From Diadema setosum (lineage: Eukaryota; Echinodermata; Echinoidea; Diadematoida; Diadematidae): DNA of 64,000 nucleotides. The notes under the pieces are model-generated. The model was not told where the DNA came from and did not search any database. It worked only from the letters and a program-made list of their open reading frames with translations. Each line of letters starts with the position of its first letter. Within the stretch, counting starts at the first letter, position 1. The DNA is taken from positions 19,893,203 through 19,957,202 of the forward strand of contig CM067062.1 in the NCBI GenBank assembly GCA_033980235.1, given 5' to 3'. Shown here in pieces: positions 37,132 through 50,026 of this stretch. Position numbers and translations under genes: made by a program.

Positions 37132-37667
37132 TCCACGGAAATGGTAAGACAAAAAAAAAAAAAACAATGTATAGATATAACAGGGGGAAAGTCAATGCCC
37201 ACTCAACTAACGTGGCCTGGTGAACATCTATTGCATTGCTAGACGGAGAAGCGGCCCTGTAACGACTGAGGTCACTATGCCATTTCTGGCAACTTGGGAA
37301 AAATACGTCCCGCAGACATAAAACCTATAATCAGCTGGTTTTGATACCTTGCCTTTAATCACAATTTTCAGTGTAATGACGTCATCAAATTACAAAACAA
37401 TGACATCGTCTTGAAAGACAATTGTTCAAAGTACAACACCTCAGTCGTCGTCATTACATACTATGATCGGTTTGACAAAGTCAACCTGCAAAATGTTGCT
37501 GCAGTCGAAGCAATGTGGTCTCCAACACACAAAAAAGAGGGATATGGCGTGTGTGTGTGTCTCTGTGTGTGTATAGGTGCGTTTCTATACGAACGTGATT
37601 TCTACATGGACGAATATGTAATACAAAATTGAAGAAAAAAAAGTGAAATAAAAAAAAAAAGTTTCGT

Positions 37668-37738
37668 GATCTTGTGGGGTTCGAACCCGCAATCTCACGT
37701 CCTTGAGACGGCGCCTTTAACCACTCGGCCATACGTCT
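37668..37738 (-). pseudogene. Leucine-like tRNA-derived unit L8
   Basis: Both boxes match the consensus, in contrast to L7. The anticodon arm reads CGTCTCAAGGACG, where one change lengthens the loop and gives TCAAGG. Confidence 0.72.
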
Positions 37739-39246
37739 CGACGAGAAAATATGGGGAACGTAAACTTATGTATGTGAAAGATACATGGGGAATCGTTTTG
37801 CCCACATTCCATTTTCATTTTCAGTTTTAAACTGCAAAATTGTCAATCTGATGAGGAGATTTCAAAGAATAAAATGCATGATTACTGCAGCTTATTGTCT
37901 CAGCTACAACATATTAACGTTTCAGAGGAAGTGAAGCAAAATCAGCTGAGATAAAGGTGCTTAAACGTTGTTAAGTCAATTGATGCTTTTAAAAAAAATC
38001 ACCTCCCATAGACAATACACGTAAACTTGTCCGATTTTGCGTCTTTACCTTTAATCACAATTTAAGGTATGATGACGTCATCAAATATCAAAAGCATGAC
38101 ATGAACTTAAAAGGCAAATGTTCAAAGTACAACATGTCTGAATTTGGGATAATATTGAGCTTAAACAACAGAGATACGAGCAAATGAATGTCAGAAACAG
38201 TACCTTAAAAAAATTAATTCCACTTTTTTGATTTCAGATGACGATATGATGACGTCATATTGTAATTATGGAAATAATGATACTTGAAACGTTATTTTCA
38301 ATTCATATGCTTTTGTAATATGCAATAAAAACATAGGGTCACCTGACGTTTTAAAGAGCTATGGCGAAATAAACAAAGACATGTTTTTTCACTATATTTG
38401 CACATAGATGCGCACGCGAAATTTCAACTTTGACGCCAGTGCATTGCTTTGTTATTTGTCAAAATCGATCAGAAATCAATGGATATTGTTACTCAAAGTA
38501 TCAGGAATCCAGATCAGTCAAAAAATGTGCATTTTCATGTTACTGACGCGCTGTGAGCGCGAAAATGCGCGGACGGACGCGCACGCGCAAAATTGTTTGA
38601 AACGCTTAAAATTGTCTGAAACTTCGAGATTTCCCATTGGAAAGTTGTTTTGAGCCTTTTAAATGTTTGACGCGCGCTTACGCGTCCTAGATGACGTCCT
38701 AGGTAATTAGCATCAGAGAAAGAAAGATAGAGCGTAACCTGAACTTTATGTCCACAAAAACTGATACAGAAAGGACCTTTAGTTATGAAGTTATGATCGA
38801 TCATGTAACATGGTCCGAAAATCACAAAATGGCGCCTAGATGACGTCATAGATATGTTACTGTCATGAAAACCTTATTGTGGCTAGATATTGTCATGAGA
38901 CATGTTGACTGAAAATGTCATGTTACTCCGTATTGTCATTCTTGAGATATTGACGACACAAAATAGGCCAGAAAGAAAGAAGAATAAGAAACGAGATATG
39001 AAACTCGTCACACTGAAGACGAGTTAGGTGATACGCTTGGGTTCATCAGATGTCGGTCATCCGTGATCGACAAAGAAAAGAATGTAATATAGCACATTGA
39101 AGTTATAATGAGATACTTAGTTGAACGTTTTTGGGCCTACGTTATTCAGATCACATTTGTTTTTTCTGTCACACAAACTAAGTGGAAATTCTGTGCGTGT
39201 GCGACTAAATCGATTTACGGACTTTTTGAGTACGTACAAGGCATAA

Positions 39247-39827
39247 ACTTAGACCCCGTTTACGGTGCGGGGCTGGGCCGAGACGCGGCTGAGCCGCGGC
39301 CAAGGCCAACCTCAATTGCGAGGCCGAGCCCCGCAATTTAGTCCGTTTACACTGCCGGGCTCGGCCGCACTTTTGATTCAAACCTTTTAATATTTTGTCG
39401 TAGTGGCGCTCTACTTTTAAACAAGCGCAATTTGGTATTGTCTGGTTTTCAGATCCTTTGCCAACTGAATTCCGTGGCGACGAAGTCGCCGTTCGGGCAA
39501 AGGCCTTTGCCGAAGGAGAAAATCCTTTGCAGGACAAAACCACCTTAAACTATCCTAGTTTTCGACGTTAAGTAGCGAATAATACAGGCGAGGGTTTGGA
39601 AGCCAGACTAAAATTGGCCGCGCATTTAGCCCAGTTTGCGCTTACACTGAGAAAAAGGCCGGGCGCGACCGCGGCTCGACCGCGGCCGAGACCACCTCCA
39701 GAGCGTGGCATAATGCGAGGCCAATTTTGGCCCCGCATTTGGCCTTTTGCGCGTTTACACCGAAATGAAGGTGGGCTCGGCGCGGCCGAGCCGCGGCAGA
39801 GCCTCGCACTGTAAACGGGGTCCAAGC
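39247..39827. mobile_element. GC-rich terminal-inverted-repeat transposon, array copy 3
   Basis: Its 581 bp have well-matched ends: GACCCCGTTTAC on the left is the exact complement of the right end GTAAACGGGGTC. The plus-strand frame after TTTTCAG is preserved through GDEVAVRAKAFAEGENPLQ and then stops after FRR, earlier than in copies 1 and 2. Confidence 0.72.
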
Positions 39828-40173
39828 GATCCTCGGCACGTACAAATAAAATATGACAATTAAGTGTTTATAACCATCCTGGCATTAACAGTGGCCTTTT
39901 AAAACATGACCTTTGACCATTATTTACATAACCAATACGACTCCCTCTAATCTTGCTATTACAATGCTCAGTTCAGAGATCTCTTACAGCTATATACAAG
40001 CCTGTGAGATTTACCAGCATTAAAACCAATGAAGCCTCCGATACAAAACAAGGGATATAGAGCAAGTGAGTCTGGTTACATGAGAATGTGATTTATCCTG
40101 GACGAAAGTGATACCTCAATTAAAGAGAAAAGGGCAAAAGAAAAATGGGCCAAACGTACGGCTCCAGCGAAAG

Positions 40174-40207
40174 AGACATCGCCTTTAACCATGTAACTAT
40201 AGGTCTC
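40174..40207 (-). pseudogene. Eroded tRNA-like head c3
   Basis: Copy-3 counterpart of c1, with the same core ACATGGTTAAAGGCGATGTC. Confidence 0.35.
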
Positions 40208-40552
40208 CTCTAACTAAGAGTACACTTTGAACGTAAGCTTATACGTGAATGATAATTTATGACGATCTCACGTGATCGACACACATTCAAAGGGGACAGT
40301 TAAAAGTGGAAGGAGTGCTTAATCGTTTCATTAATTCCTAATCAATGACACCCCTACTATAGGCATATCATAATTTCTCACATAAAATCAATGGTCTATA
40401 TGACTCATGCACCATTACTTGTATCGTGCATAAACTTTGTTTTTTAAGCTTTCAGTGAAACGTGTCATAACATAATTCTGTAATTCCATCGGCAGTGATT
40501 GATATAATAAAGAAGAAAGATATATCACCGTATTGAACGCTTAGAACCTAAC

Positions 40553-40570
40553 GGGGGGGGGGGGGGGGGG
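40553..40570 (+). repeat. 18-base G run
   Basis: Uninterrupted G18 where copies 1 and 2 have a shorter G-run broken by an A. A second G18 is at 48146-48163 in copy 4. Confidence 0.85.
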
Positions 40571-41201
40571 TATTATAGGTTCTTTACTGCCCAGATGCCA
40601 ACAACATCCATTACCCGCGGCTACGCATAGCGAAACAGCCATGGCGAAAATAAAACTTTGTTTTCTCGTAGGCAGAATGACACAGAACCTCGTCAAACAC
40701 ACTTTTATTGGCAGGGATGGACATGAAAAAGTTCATTACTAATACTAAACAGCGTATGCATTCCATTCATGTGGCGCGAGATACCTCTATAGCAACATAA
40801 AGCCTGTCTTCAACTCCGTTGGTCGAACAATGACAACCTGAAATTTCAAAGATATGAGCGAGACGCTATATACACCTGGCCTAGAGTTAATTTATTCAGT
40901 TCTCATTCCTACCTCAAGTTGGGTTATGTTATTGTAATCATTGAATCATTCCCATCTGCAGTATAACAAAACCAAAGTGAGGGAAAGGGGGAGAGAAAAA
41001 CGAGAGGTGGCAAAAGGAAAACTGCATGCACAACTGCAATCCATATAATTGCGTGTGACAAGTGAAGCAAATGTATTCGTTGTTATAGCAGTGTTCTATG
41101 AGCATAAACTGGCAAATAGACAGACCATGTCAAATATAAAAACCATCAATTTAATGTAAGAGAGGATGGTAAACAAGATGCATTGAAACTGTAACTAAAT
41201 C

Positions 41202-41231
41202 GCTGCTTTTCTACTCGGTCACGGAACGTCC
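41202..41231 (-). pseudogene. Eroded tRNA-like head d3
   Basis: Copy-3 counterpart of d1 with one change (GAGTAGAAAAGC). Confidence 0.33.
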
Positions 41232-42210
41232 AACTTTATATTCAACAAAAAAAAATGTTAGGGGAAAGAAACAAATTAGATATAACATTCTTGAATTAAA
41301 AACAAGAAAAAGAAAATGCCCACGTCAGGATTAAAAAAAAAACGCCGCACGAACATGCATTATATTCTAGATGGGAATACAGTCTTGATGCAAAGGTCCA
41401 ATGATTGTCTCATTACTTTAAAAGCAATCTATGGTTCCCTTACCATCACCAGTACCACACCACAATGACGTCTCTAAAATCAATGGTAGCACATTTATCA
41501 TTGCATCGTGCAGTAACTCCCTTTTCCTAAACTACCAGTAGAACGTGTCATATTATATTGTGTGTTTCGATCAGTAGTGACTGACTTTAAAGAAGAAAGA
41601 TAATGCAAAAAATTGAACGCTTACCACATTGCTTATAGGGCTATTCCAGTTTGGTACAGATCTGTTCTATTCTCCCAGATGCCAACAACATATGTCACCT
41701 ATGGCTGAACTAGTGAAACAACCATGACGAAAATAAACGACAGAGAACGCCGTCATAATCACTACACTTGGAAAGGTGTTGCCCGAAATTCCTCATTATG
41801 AAGCAATATCACGTCACTTCCTTCCCTGCCTGTCTTTAACTCCGTCATTTGGTCAAACAATAACAACCTGGAATTCCAAGGAGATAAGCGAGACGCCATG
41901 CACCTGGACTAGAGTTAATTAATTCAGTTCCCATTCCTGTTAATTATATAAACGTACATGTTCCTAAATATCCTGCTACAGTATAACAAGAACAAATGAA
42001 GAGAAAAGGAAAGAGAAAACAAATGGTGGCAAGCGGGGTACTGTTTTAATTCAAGGGGCAATTTACAACATTACGTGTGACAAAATTAAAGAAGCAAACC
42101 CAACCTCCAAACTCCAATACAAAACAAGGGAAATAGAGTAGCTGTGTTCATGTCATCAGAGTGAAGCTGAACTGCAGAAAAAAAAGAAAGAAAAAAGAAA
42201 TAAAAGGAAA

Positions 42211-42304
42211 AATTCCTGCGGGACTCGATTAACTTCTCTCCTTCCGGTCGGGCATTATAAACACGCAGCGTGCTAAGCAATTCTGCCACACGGAAGATCC
42301 GAAG
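42211..42304 (-). pseudogene. Decayed Ile/Met-like unit I9
   Basis: Counterpart of I3 with the B-box insertion, plus AGGAATT in place of AGGACTT at the 3' end. Confidence 0.48.
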
Positions 42305-42931
42305 ATCTTGTGCGAAACTTAAATATATCTATGTATGCTATACATTGATATTTAGTTTTTTGGCTATATACGTCAAGTGACTGATAGCGCTATTCAACTT
42401 CCCACGAGTGGCCGCGTGGATTCGATCAATATACAGTTACAAAGATAAATCGGGAATCGTTTCAACCAGATTCCATTCTCATTTTCAGTGATCGACAACG
42501 AAAATAACGTAAAGTAGCGACTTGAAATAATATTGAGAAATGTTCGTGAAGTCCAATTCTTTATACAGTCCTACATAATTCAGATGAAATTGTTTCTGTC
42601 ATGCAACTAATTGAAAATTTCGTGTAGTGGTGTCGGCGTGTCCAAGTAAGTTGATTGGAAAGGATATGTGAATGAATATTTACCAATAGGTCTTTATATT
42701 GTAAAAAAAAAAAAAATCAAACATGGCCATGCGGTCTTTTAAAAGTCATCTTCACTTTAACATTTGTAATTTCAAGTCCAAGTTGCCTGTCAAAGCAATG
42801 TGGTCTCCAACAAAAAACAAAGGGATATTGTGTGTGTGTGTGTACGTTTACATGAAAACGTGATTTCTACATGGACGAAGGTGAATACTCCATAAAAGGA
42901 AAAAAGCAAAAGATATAAATATTTTGTTTCG

Positions 42932-43016
42932 TGCTCTTATGGGGTTCGAACCCGTACGTGTGCAACCTCACGTCTCTTGTGACGTCGCCTTTATCCTCTC
43001 GGCCATGACAGTACGT
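42932..43016 (-). pseudogene. Leucine-like tRNA-derived unit L9
   Basis: Same as L6 except for a short insertion between the A box and the 5' end (TACTGTCATGGCCG). A and B boxes themselves are intact. Confidence 0.7.
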
Positions 43017-44353
43017 CTTGACGAGAAAATATGAGGAACGTAAGCTTATACGTGAAAGATGATTCAGGAATCGTTTTGTCCACATTCCATTCCCATTTTC
43101 AGTTTTTAGCTGCAAAATTATCAACCTGATGAGGAGATTTGAAAAATAAAATGCATGATTACTGCAGCTTATTGTCTGAGCTACCACATACTTAAGTTTC
43201 AGAGGAAATGGAGCAAAATCAGCTGAGATAAAGGTGCTTAAACGTTGTCAAGTGAATGCATGGTTAAAAAAAAAAAATCACCTTCCATAGACATAACACG
43301 TCAACTTGTCTGATTTTGAGTCTTTACCTTTAATCACAATTTGAAGTATGATGGTAAGTCTTCTCGAACTAAGAGTGTGGAACGTATACCTTCTACGCGA
43401 AAGGTGAATCATGACGATCACCCGTGACTGACACATCTTCAAAGGGATCTGTTATTAGAAGTGGAAGCCCTCGTGCCAAGATAATATTGTCTCAGCAATT
43501 CCAAAGCAATGATACCCTTACATTTAGGTATACCATAATTTCCCTCTGAAATCAATGGTATTATTCATGTACAATTGCTTGCCTTGTCCACAAACTTTGC
43601 TTTACAAACTTTCAGTGAAAGGTGTCATAACATAATTCTGTAACCGTCCATTAGCAGTGACTGACTACATAAATCAAGATGATAAATATCAATTGAACGC
43701 TTAGCGCGTATAACTAAGGGGGATTTCAGCCTGTTGTTGTGTTATTCACTGCTCAGATACCAACAACACTCATCACCTACGGCTACGTATAGAGAAACAG
43801 CCATGACGAAAATAAGTTTTCCTTTTCTTTGGCAGATAGACACACAACCCCTATAACCCCTATAACTGACATGGAGGGACATGAAAAAGTTCATTACTAC
43901 TACTAAACAGTGATGCCTTCTACTCATGTGGCACAAGATACCTCTATAGCAACATAAAACCTGTCTACAATTCCGCTATTGGGTCAAACAATAACAATCT
44001 GGAATTTCAAAGAGATGAGCTAGACGCCATACACCTGGCCTAGAGTTAATTTATTCAGTTGCCATTCCTGCTCCAGTTGAGTTATGTAAATTATTTCCCG
44101 ACCTGTCTTGTGCAGTGTAACAGGAACAAACGTAGAGAAAAGGAAAGAGAAATCGAAAGGTGGCAATCGGGGCACTGTATACCAAGGGCAATTTACAACA
44201 TTACGTATGATAAATGAAGCAAATCCAACCTCCAGCCTCCGACAAAAAAAAAAAAGGGAACTTGAGTGACTGTGTGTCGTGGGGTAATGACATCGGAATG
44301 AAGCTGAACTGCCAAAAGAAAAACAAAGAAAGAGAGAGAAAAAAAAAATAATA

Positions 44354-44446
44354 GCGTCCTGCGGGTCTCGAACATCTCGTCCTAAGGTAGTGCATAATGA
44401 CCATGCAGCGCGCTAAGCGACTATAAAGCCACACGGCTGTCCCGAA
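44354..44446 (-). pseudogene. Ile/Met-like unit I10 (subtype b, full length)
   Basis: It retains the 13 nt missing in I4 and I7. The anticodon arm (44391-44407) has a perfect TGCAT/ATGCA stem and a 7-nt loop GGTCATT. The T-run downstream is TATTATTTTTTTTTC. The acceptor stem is unpaired. Confidence 0.62.
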
Positions 44447-44978
44447 GATTGGATGTGAAATTCATATCTTTATATCATTTACAACATGAAAAAGTTCATT
44501 ACTACTACTAAACAGTGATGCCTTCCATTCATGTGGCACAAGATACCTCTATAGCAACATAAAACCTGTCTACATCTCCGTTATTGGGTCAAACAATAAC
44601 AACCTGGAATTTCAAAGAGATGAGCGAGACGCCATACACCTGGACTAGAGTTAATCAATTCAGCTCCAATTCCTGCAAGATATTCAAACGTACATGTTCC
44701 TACCTATCCTGTTACAGTATAACAATAACCAATGAAGAGAAAAGGAAAGAGCAAACGAAAGGTGGCAAGCGGGACACTGTAACAAGGGGCAATTTACAAC
44801 ATTAAGTGTGACAAAATTAATGAAGCAAACCCAATCTCCAAACTCCAATACAAAACAAGGGAAATAGAGCAGCCGTGTTCACGGGTTACGTACACTTGAT
44901 AAAATAATATGATAAATGACATCGGAGTAAAGCTGACCTGCCGAAAAAAAAAGAAAAGAAAAACAAAAAGAACGGGAA

Positions 44979-45066
44979 AAGTCCTGCGGGAGTCGAACTT
45001 CTCACCTTCCGGTATGGCGTTATGAACACCCAGCGCTAAGCGATTACGCCACACGGCTGTCCTGAA
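44979..45066 (-). pseudogene. Ile/Met-like unit I11 (subtype a)
   Basis: The A-box region is TGTGGCGTAATCGC. The B box is weakened to AGTTCGACTCC, and 2 nt are missing after CGCTTAGC. Confidence 0.6.
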
Positions 45067-46517
45067 GAGTGAATGCGAAACTTAAATATATAATAATACT
45101 ATCGTGACTAGTTGACTTGTGATGGCGCTATTCAACTTCTCACAAGTGGCAGCGTGGATTCGATCAATATACAGTTGCAAAGAAAAATTGGGAATCGTTC
45201 TGTACAGATTGCATTCTCATTTTTAGTTTTAAACTACAAAATTATCAACCTAATGAGGAGATTTGAAAACATAAAATGCACGATTACTAAAGCTTATTGT
45301 CTCAGCTACAACATACGTATGTTTCAGAGGAAATGGAGCAAAATCAGATGAGGTAAAGTTGCTTAAACGTTGTCAAGTCAATGCATGGTTTAAAAAAAAA
45401 TCACCTCCCATAGACATAACACGTAAACTTGTCTGATTTTGAGTCTTTACATTTAATAACAATTTCTAGTATGATGACGTCATCACATTTCAAAACCATC
45501 ACATGGACTTAAGAGGCAAGTGTTCAAAGTACAACATATCTGAATTTGGGATAATATTGAGCTTAAACAACAGAGATACGAGCAAATGAATGTCTGAAAC
45601 AGTACCTCAAAAAAATCAATTCCACTTTTTTTATTTAAAATGACGATATGATGACGTCGTCGCGTATTCCTGGCAATATTGATACTTGGAATGTTATTTA
45701 CAATTCATATACTTTTGCAATATGCAATAGAAATATAGGGTCAACGGACGATTTAAAGAGCTAGGGCGAAATAAACAAAGACATGTTTTTTCACTATATT
45801 TGCAGAAAGACGCGCACGCGGAATTTCAACTTTGACGCCAGTGCATTCCTTTGTTATAGGTCGAAATCGATCGGAAATCAATGGATACTGTTACTCAGAG
45901 TATAAGGAATCCAAATCAGTCAAAAAAAATGCATTTTCATGTTGTTTACGGGCTCTGCGCGCGAAATTGCGCGGACGGACGCGCACGCGAGATAATGTTT
46001 GAAACGCTTAAAATTGTCTGAAACTTCGAGATTTCCCATTGGGAAGTCGTTTTGAGCCTTTTAAAATTTTGACGCGCGCTTACGCGCGCGTAATGATGAC
46101 CTGTGTAACTAGCGTTAAAAAGTAAGATAGAGCGTGACCTGAACTTCATGTCCACCGAAAATGATACAGAAATGACATCTAGTTATGAAGTTATGATCGA
46201 TCATGTGACAAGGTCCGAAAATCACAAAATGGCGCCTAGATGACGTCATAGATATGTTACTGTCATGAAAACCTTATTGTGGCTAGATTTTGTCATGAGA
46301 CATGTTGACTGAAAATGTCATGTTATTTCGTAATGTCATTCTTGAGATATTGACGACACAAAATGTGGCAGAAAGAAAGAAGAATAAAAAAAACGAGATA
46401 TGAAACTCGTCACCGTGAGGACGAGTTAGGTGATACGCTGGGGTCATCAGATGTCGATCATCTGTGATCGACAAAGAAAAGAATGTGATATAGGCACCTT
46501 GAAGTTATATTGAGCGT

Positions 46518-46557
46518 GCATGCAAATCCGTTTCTCTAACCACTCGGCCACGGGACA
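46518..46557 (-). pseudogene. tRNA 5' half S6
   Basis: A box GTGGCCGAGTGGTTAGAGAA, then ACGGATTTGCATGC; no B box. Confidence 0.5.
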
Positions 46558-47083
46558 TCCACGGAAATGGTTAGGCAAAAAAAATGTATAGATATTACAG
46601 GGGGAAAAAGTCAATGCCCACTCAACAAACGGGGCCGCGTGAACATGTATTGCATTGCTAGACGGAAATGCGGCCTTGAACGACTGATGTCGCTATGCCA
46701 TTTCTGGCGACTTGGGAAAAATACGTGCCGTAGACATAAAACCTATAATCGGCTGGTTTTGATACCTTGCCTTTAATCACAATTTTCAGTGTGATGACGT
46801 CATCAAAGTACGAAACAATGACATGTTCTTGAAAGACAATTTTTCAAAGTACAACACCTCCGTCGTCGTCATTACATACTATGATCGGTTTGACAAAGTC
46901 AGCCTGCAAAATTTTGCAGCAGTCGAAGCAATGTGGTCTCCAACACAAAAAAGAGGGATTGTGTGTGTGTGTGTGTGTGTGTGTATAGGTGCGTTTCTAT
47001 ACGAACTTGACTTCTACATGGACGAATATGTAATACACCATTGAAGAAAAAAAAAAGTAAAATAGCAAAGTATTTTGTTTCGT

Positions 47084-47162
47084 GATCTTGTGGGGTTCGA
47101 ACCCGCACGTATGCAACCTCACGTCTCTGAGACGTCGCCTTTAATCACTCGGCCATACGTCT
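47084..47162 (-). pseudogene. Leucine-like tRNA-derived unit L10
   Basis: The A box TGGCCGAGTGATTAAAGGCG is shared with L1, and the B box is intact. The variable region GAGGTTGCATACGTGC has lost its pairing strand. Confidence 0.7.
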
Positions 47163-47441
47163 CGACGAGAAAATATGAGGAACGTAAACTTATGTATGTG
47201 AAAGATGAATCAGGAATCGTTTCATCCACATTCCATTCTCATTTTCAGTTTTAAACTGCAAAATTGTCAACCTGATGAGGAGATTTCAAAGAATAAAATG
47301 CATGATTACTGCAGCTTATTGTCTCAGCTACAACATACTTAAGTTTCAGAGGAAATGAAGCAAAATCAAGTGAGGTAAAAGTGCTTGAGCGTTATCGTCT
47401 ATGCATGGTTAAAAAAAAAATCCCCCCATAGACATAACACA

Positions 47442-47722
47442 TAATCTTCGCTGATTTTGATATCTTGCCTTTAATCACAACTTCTAGTATGATGACGTCA
47501 TCAAATTAGAAAACATCGACATGGACTTGATAGACAATTGTTCAAAGTATAACATACTCAACGTATGTCGTCAGTTTGGTATTGACTGGACGATCAAGCA
47601 CAGGAACATGAGGCAGCGATTAGTAATCTTCGCTGATTTTGATATCTTGCCTTTAATCACAACTTCTAGTATGATGACGTCATCAAATTAGAAAACATCG
47701 ACATGAACTTGATAGACAATTG
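47442..47722. repeat. Local 99-bp direct duplication
   Basis: 47442-47540 and 47624-47722 are direct copies of equal length, differing at one position that I can see (ATGGACTT versus ATGAACTT). Each includes TGATGACGTCATCA. The 83-bp spacer is unrelated. The duplication marks where the 2-kb unit U6 breaks down. Confidence 0.82.
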
Positions 47723-48145
47723 AAGGGGTCGGTGCAATATAGTGCTAACCCACACAATGTTCATTTTGAGATAATCGCTGTTGAATGTTTGGAAAGTCCA
47801 TACATTGTACATTGATAAAACATGAATGCATGCATTTTTTACTATCTTATCGGTTGAATTCAAATATGATATTTTCACGGAGGTTAGAGTGAAGGATAAG
47901 GATTATGAAAATGCTTAATCGTGTCATTAATTCCCAATCAATGACACCCCTACTATAGGCATATCATAATTTCTCATCTAAAATCAATGGTCTATAGGAT
48001 TCATGCACCATTACTTGTATAGTGCATAAACTTTGCTTTTTAAGCTTTGAGTGAAACGTGTCATAGCATAATTCTGTAATTCCATCAGCAGTGATTGACA
48101 TAATGAAGAAGAAAGATATATCACATTGAACGCTTAGAACCTAAC

Positions 48146-48163
48146 GGGGGGGGGGGGGGGGGG
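48146..48163 (+). repeat. 18-base G run
   Basis: Same position in the repeat as the G-run at 40553. Confidence 0.85.
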
Positions 48164-49226
48164 TATTATAGCATGATACTCGGTTCTTTACTGCCCAGCT
48201 AGATGCCAACAACATCCATCACTCACGGCTACGCATAGAGAAACAGCCATGGCGAAAATAAAACTTTGCTTTCTCATAGGCACAATGACACAGAACCCCG
48301 TCAAACACACTTTTCTTGGCAGGGATGGACATGAAAAAGTTCATTACTAATACTAAACAGCGTATGCATTCCATTCATGTGGAGCTAGATACCTCTATAG
48401 CAACATAAAGCCTGTCTTCAACTCCGTTGATCGAACAATGACAACCTGAAATTTCAAAGAGATGAGCGAGACGCTATATACACCTGGTCTAGAGTTAATT
48501 TATTCAGTTTTCATTCATGGGTTATGTTATTGTAATCATTCCCATCTGCAGTATAACAAAACCAAAGTGAGGGAAAAGGGGAGAGAAAAACGAAAGGTGG
48601 CGGAAGTAAAACTGCATGCACAACTGCAATCCATAGCATTGCGTGTGACAAGTGAAACAAATGTTTTAGTTGTTATAGCAGTGTTTTATGAGCATAAACA
48701 GACAAATAGACAGACAATGTCAAATTTAAAAACCATCAATTTAATGTCAGAGAAGATGGTAAACAAGATTCATTGAAACCGTAACTAAATCGAACAAATT
48801 CAGATATAACATTCTTGAATTAAAAACAAGATAAAGAAAAATAATGTCCACGTCAGGATTAAAAAAAAAAAAAAACGCCGCACGAACATGCATTATATTC
48901 TAGATGGGAATACGGTCTTGATGCAAAGTTCCAAGGATTGTCTCATTAATTTAAAAGCAATGATTCCCTTACCACCACCAGTACATGACGTCTCTAAAAT
49001 CAATGGTAGCACATACCATTGCATCGTGCATTGAATTAGCTCCCTTTTCCTAAACTACCAGTGAAACGTGCCATATTATATGGTGTAATTCAATCAGTAG
49101 AAGAAGAAAGATAATGCAACAGATTGAATGCTTACCACATTGCTTATAGGGCTATTCCAGTTTGGTACTGATCTGTTCTATTCTCCCAGATGCCAACAAC
49201 ACATATCACCTATGGCTAAACTAGTG

Positions 49227-49430
49227 GGTACCTCCACTTTTTTTTTTTCGCAGAGTGTATATACAATGTATGTATCTATTTTGTACTGATCATGTAGACA
49301 TGTACATTTTGTTAAGTCTGTCTGGTTATGTATATTTTGTTACTCCCATGTCAAACTCATAATATTCTTTCTTGTACATTCTGTTGGAAAGAAAAAGTGA
49401 AAATAAAGTTTGAATTGAATTGAATTGAAT
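49227..49430 (+). mobile_element. LINE/SINE 3'-end insertion
   Basis: Copies 2 and 3 read uninterrupted through ACTAGTGAAACA at the equivalent site. Here 204 bp lie between ACTAGTG and AGTGAAACA, giving a 4-bp target duplication AGTG. The insert ends AATAAAGTTTGAA followed by GAATT-type pentamers, the tail style of non-LTR retrotransposons. The short length indicates a 5'-truncated LINE or a SINE. It is private to array copy 4, so it postdates the duplication. Confidence 0.8.
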
Positions 49431-49933
49431 AGTGAAACAGCCATGACGAAAATAAACGACAGAGAACCCTGTCATAATCACTACACTAATTGGAAAGGTA
49501 TTGCCCGAAATTCCTCATATAATATGAGGCAATATCAAGTCACTTCCTTCCCTGCCTGTCTTTAACTCCGGTTTGGTCAAACAATAACAACCTGGAATTC
49601 CAAACAGATAAGCGAGACGCCATACACCTGGACTAGAGTTAATTAATTCAGTTCCCATTCCTGTTAGTAATGTAAACGTACACGTTCCTAAATATCCTGC
49701 TACAGTATAACAAGAACAAAATCTAAATGAAGAGAAAAGGAAAGAGAAAACGAATGGTAGCAAGCGTGGCACTGTTTCAAGGGGCAATTTACAACATTAC
49801 GTGTGACAAAATTAATGAAGCAAACCCAACCTCCAAACTCCAATACAAAACAAGGGAAATAGAGTAGCTGTGTTCATGACATCAGAGTGAAGCTGAACTG
49901 CTGAAAAAAAAAGAAAAAAGAAATAAAAGGAAA

Positions 49934-50026
49934 AAGTCCTGCGGGACTCGATTAACTTCTCTCCTTCCGGTCGGGCATTATAAACACGCAGCGTGCTAAG
50001 CAAATCTGCCACACGGAAGATCCGAA
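49934..50026 (-). pseudogene. Decayed Ile/Met-like unit I12
   Basis: Copy-4 counterpart of I3 and I9, with the same B-box insertion. Confidence 0.48.

Larger units (their letters stand above)
27723..38990 (-). repeat. Array copy 2 (11.3 kb, one extra 2-kb unit)
   Basis: It repeats copy 1 closely up to the hairpin at 35127. It then has a beheaded unit (35156-36964) and a complete near-identical unit (36965-38990), where copy 1 has one. The extra unit accounts for its greater length. Confidence 0.88.
36965..38990 (-). repeat. 2-kb unit U5
   Basis: Complete 2,026-bp unit with S5 and L8. The 104-codon frame at 38535-38849 encodes the same residues as that at 36516-36830 in U4, showing a very recent duplication. 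Confidence 0.85.
46393..47440 (-). repeat. 2-kb unit U6, 3' part degenerate
   Basis: It has the head, S6 and L10 in the usual order. After about 47380 it departs from the unit sequence and passes into a local 99-bp duplication and unrelated DNA before copy 4. Confidence 0.75.
38991..47907 (-). repeat. Array copy 3
   Basis: It carries the GC-rich transposon (39247), eroded heads (40174, 41202), I9 (42211), L9 (42932), I10 (44354) and I11 (44979), and a unit starting at 46393 that degenerates after about 47380. It is more diverged from copies 1 and 2 than they are from each other, with an 18-G run at 40553 and a 4-bp insertion in L9. Confidence 0.85.
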
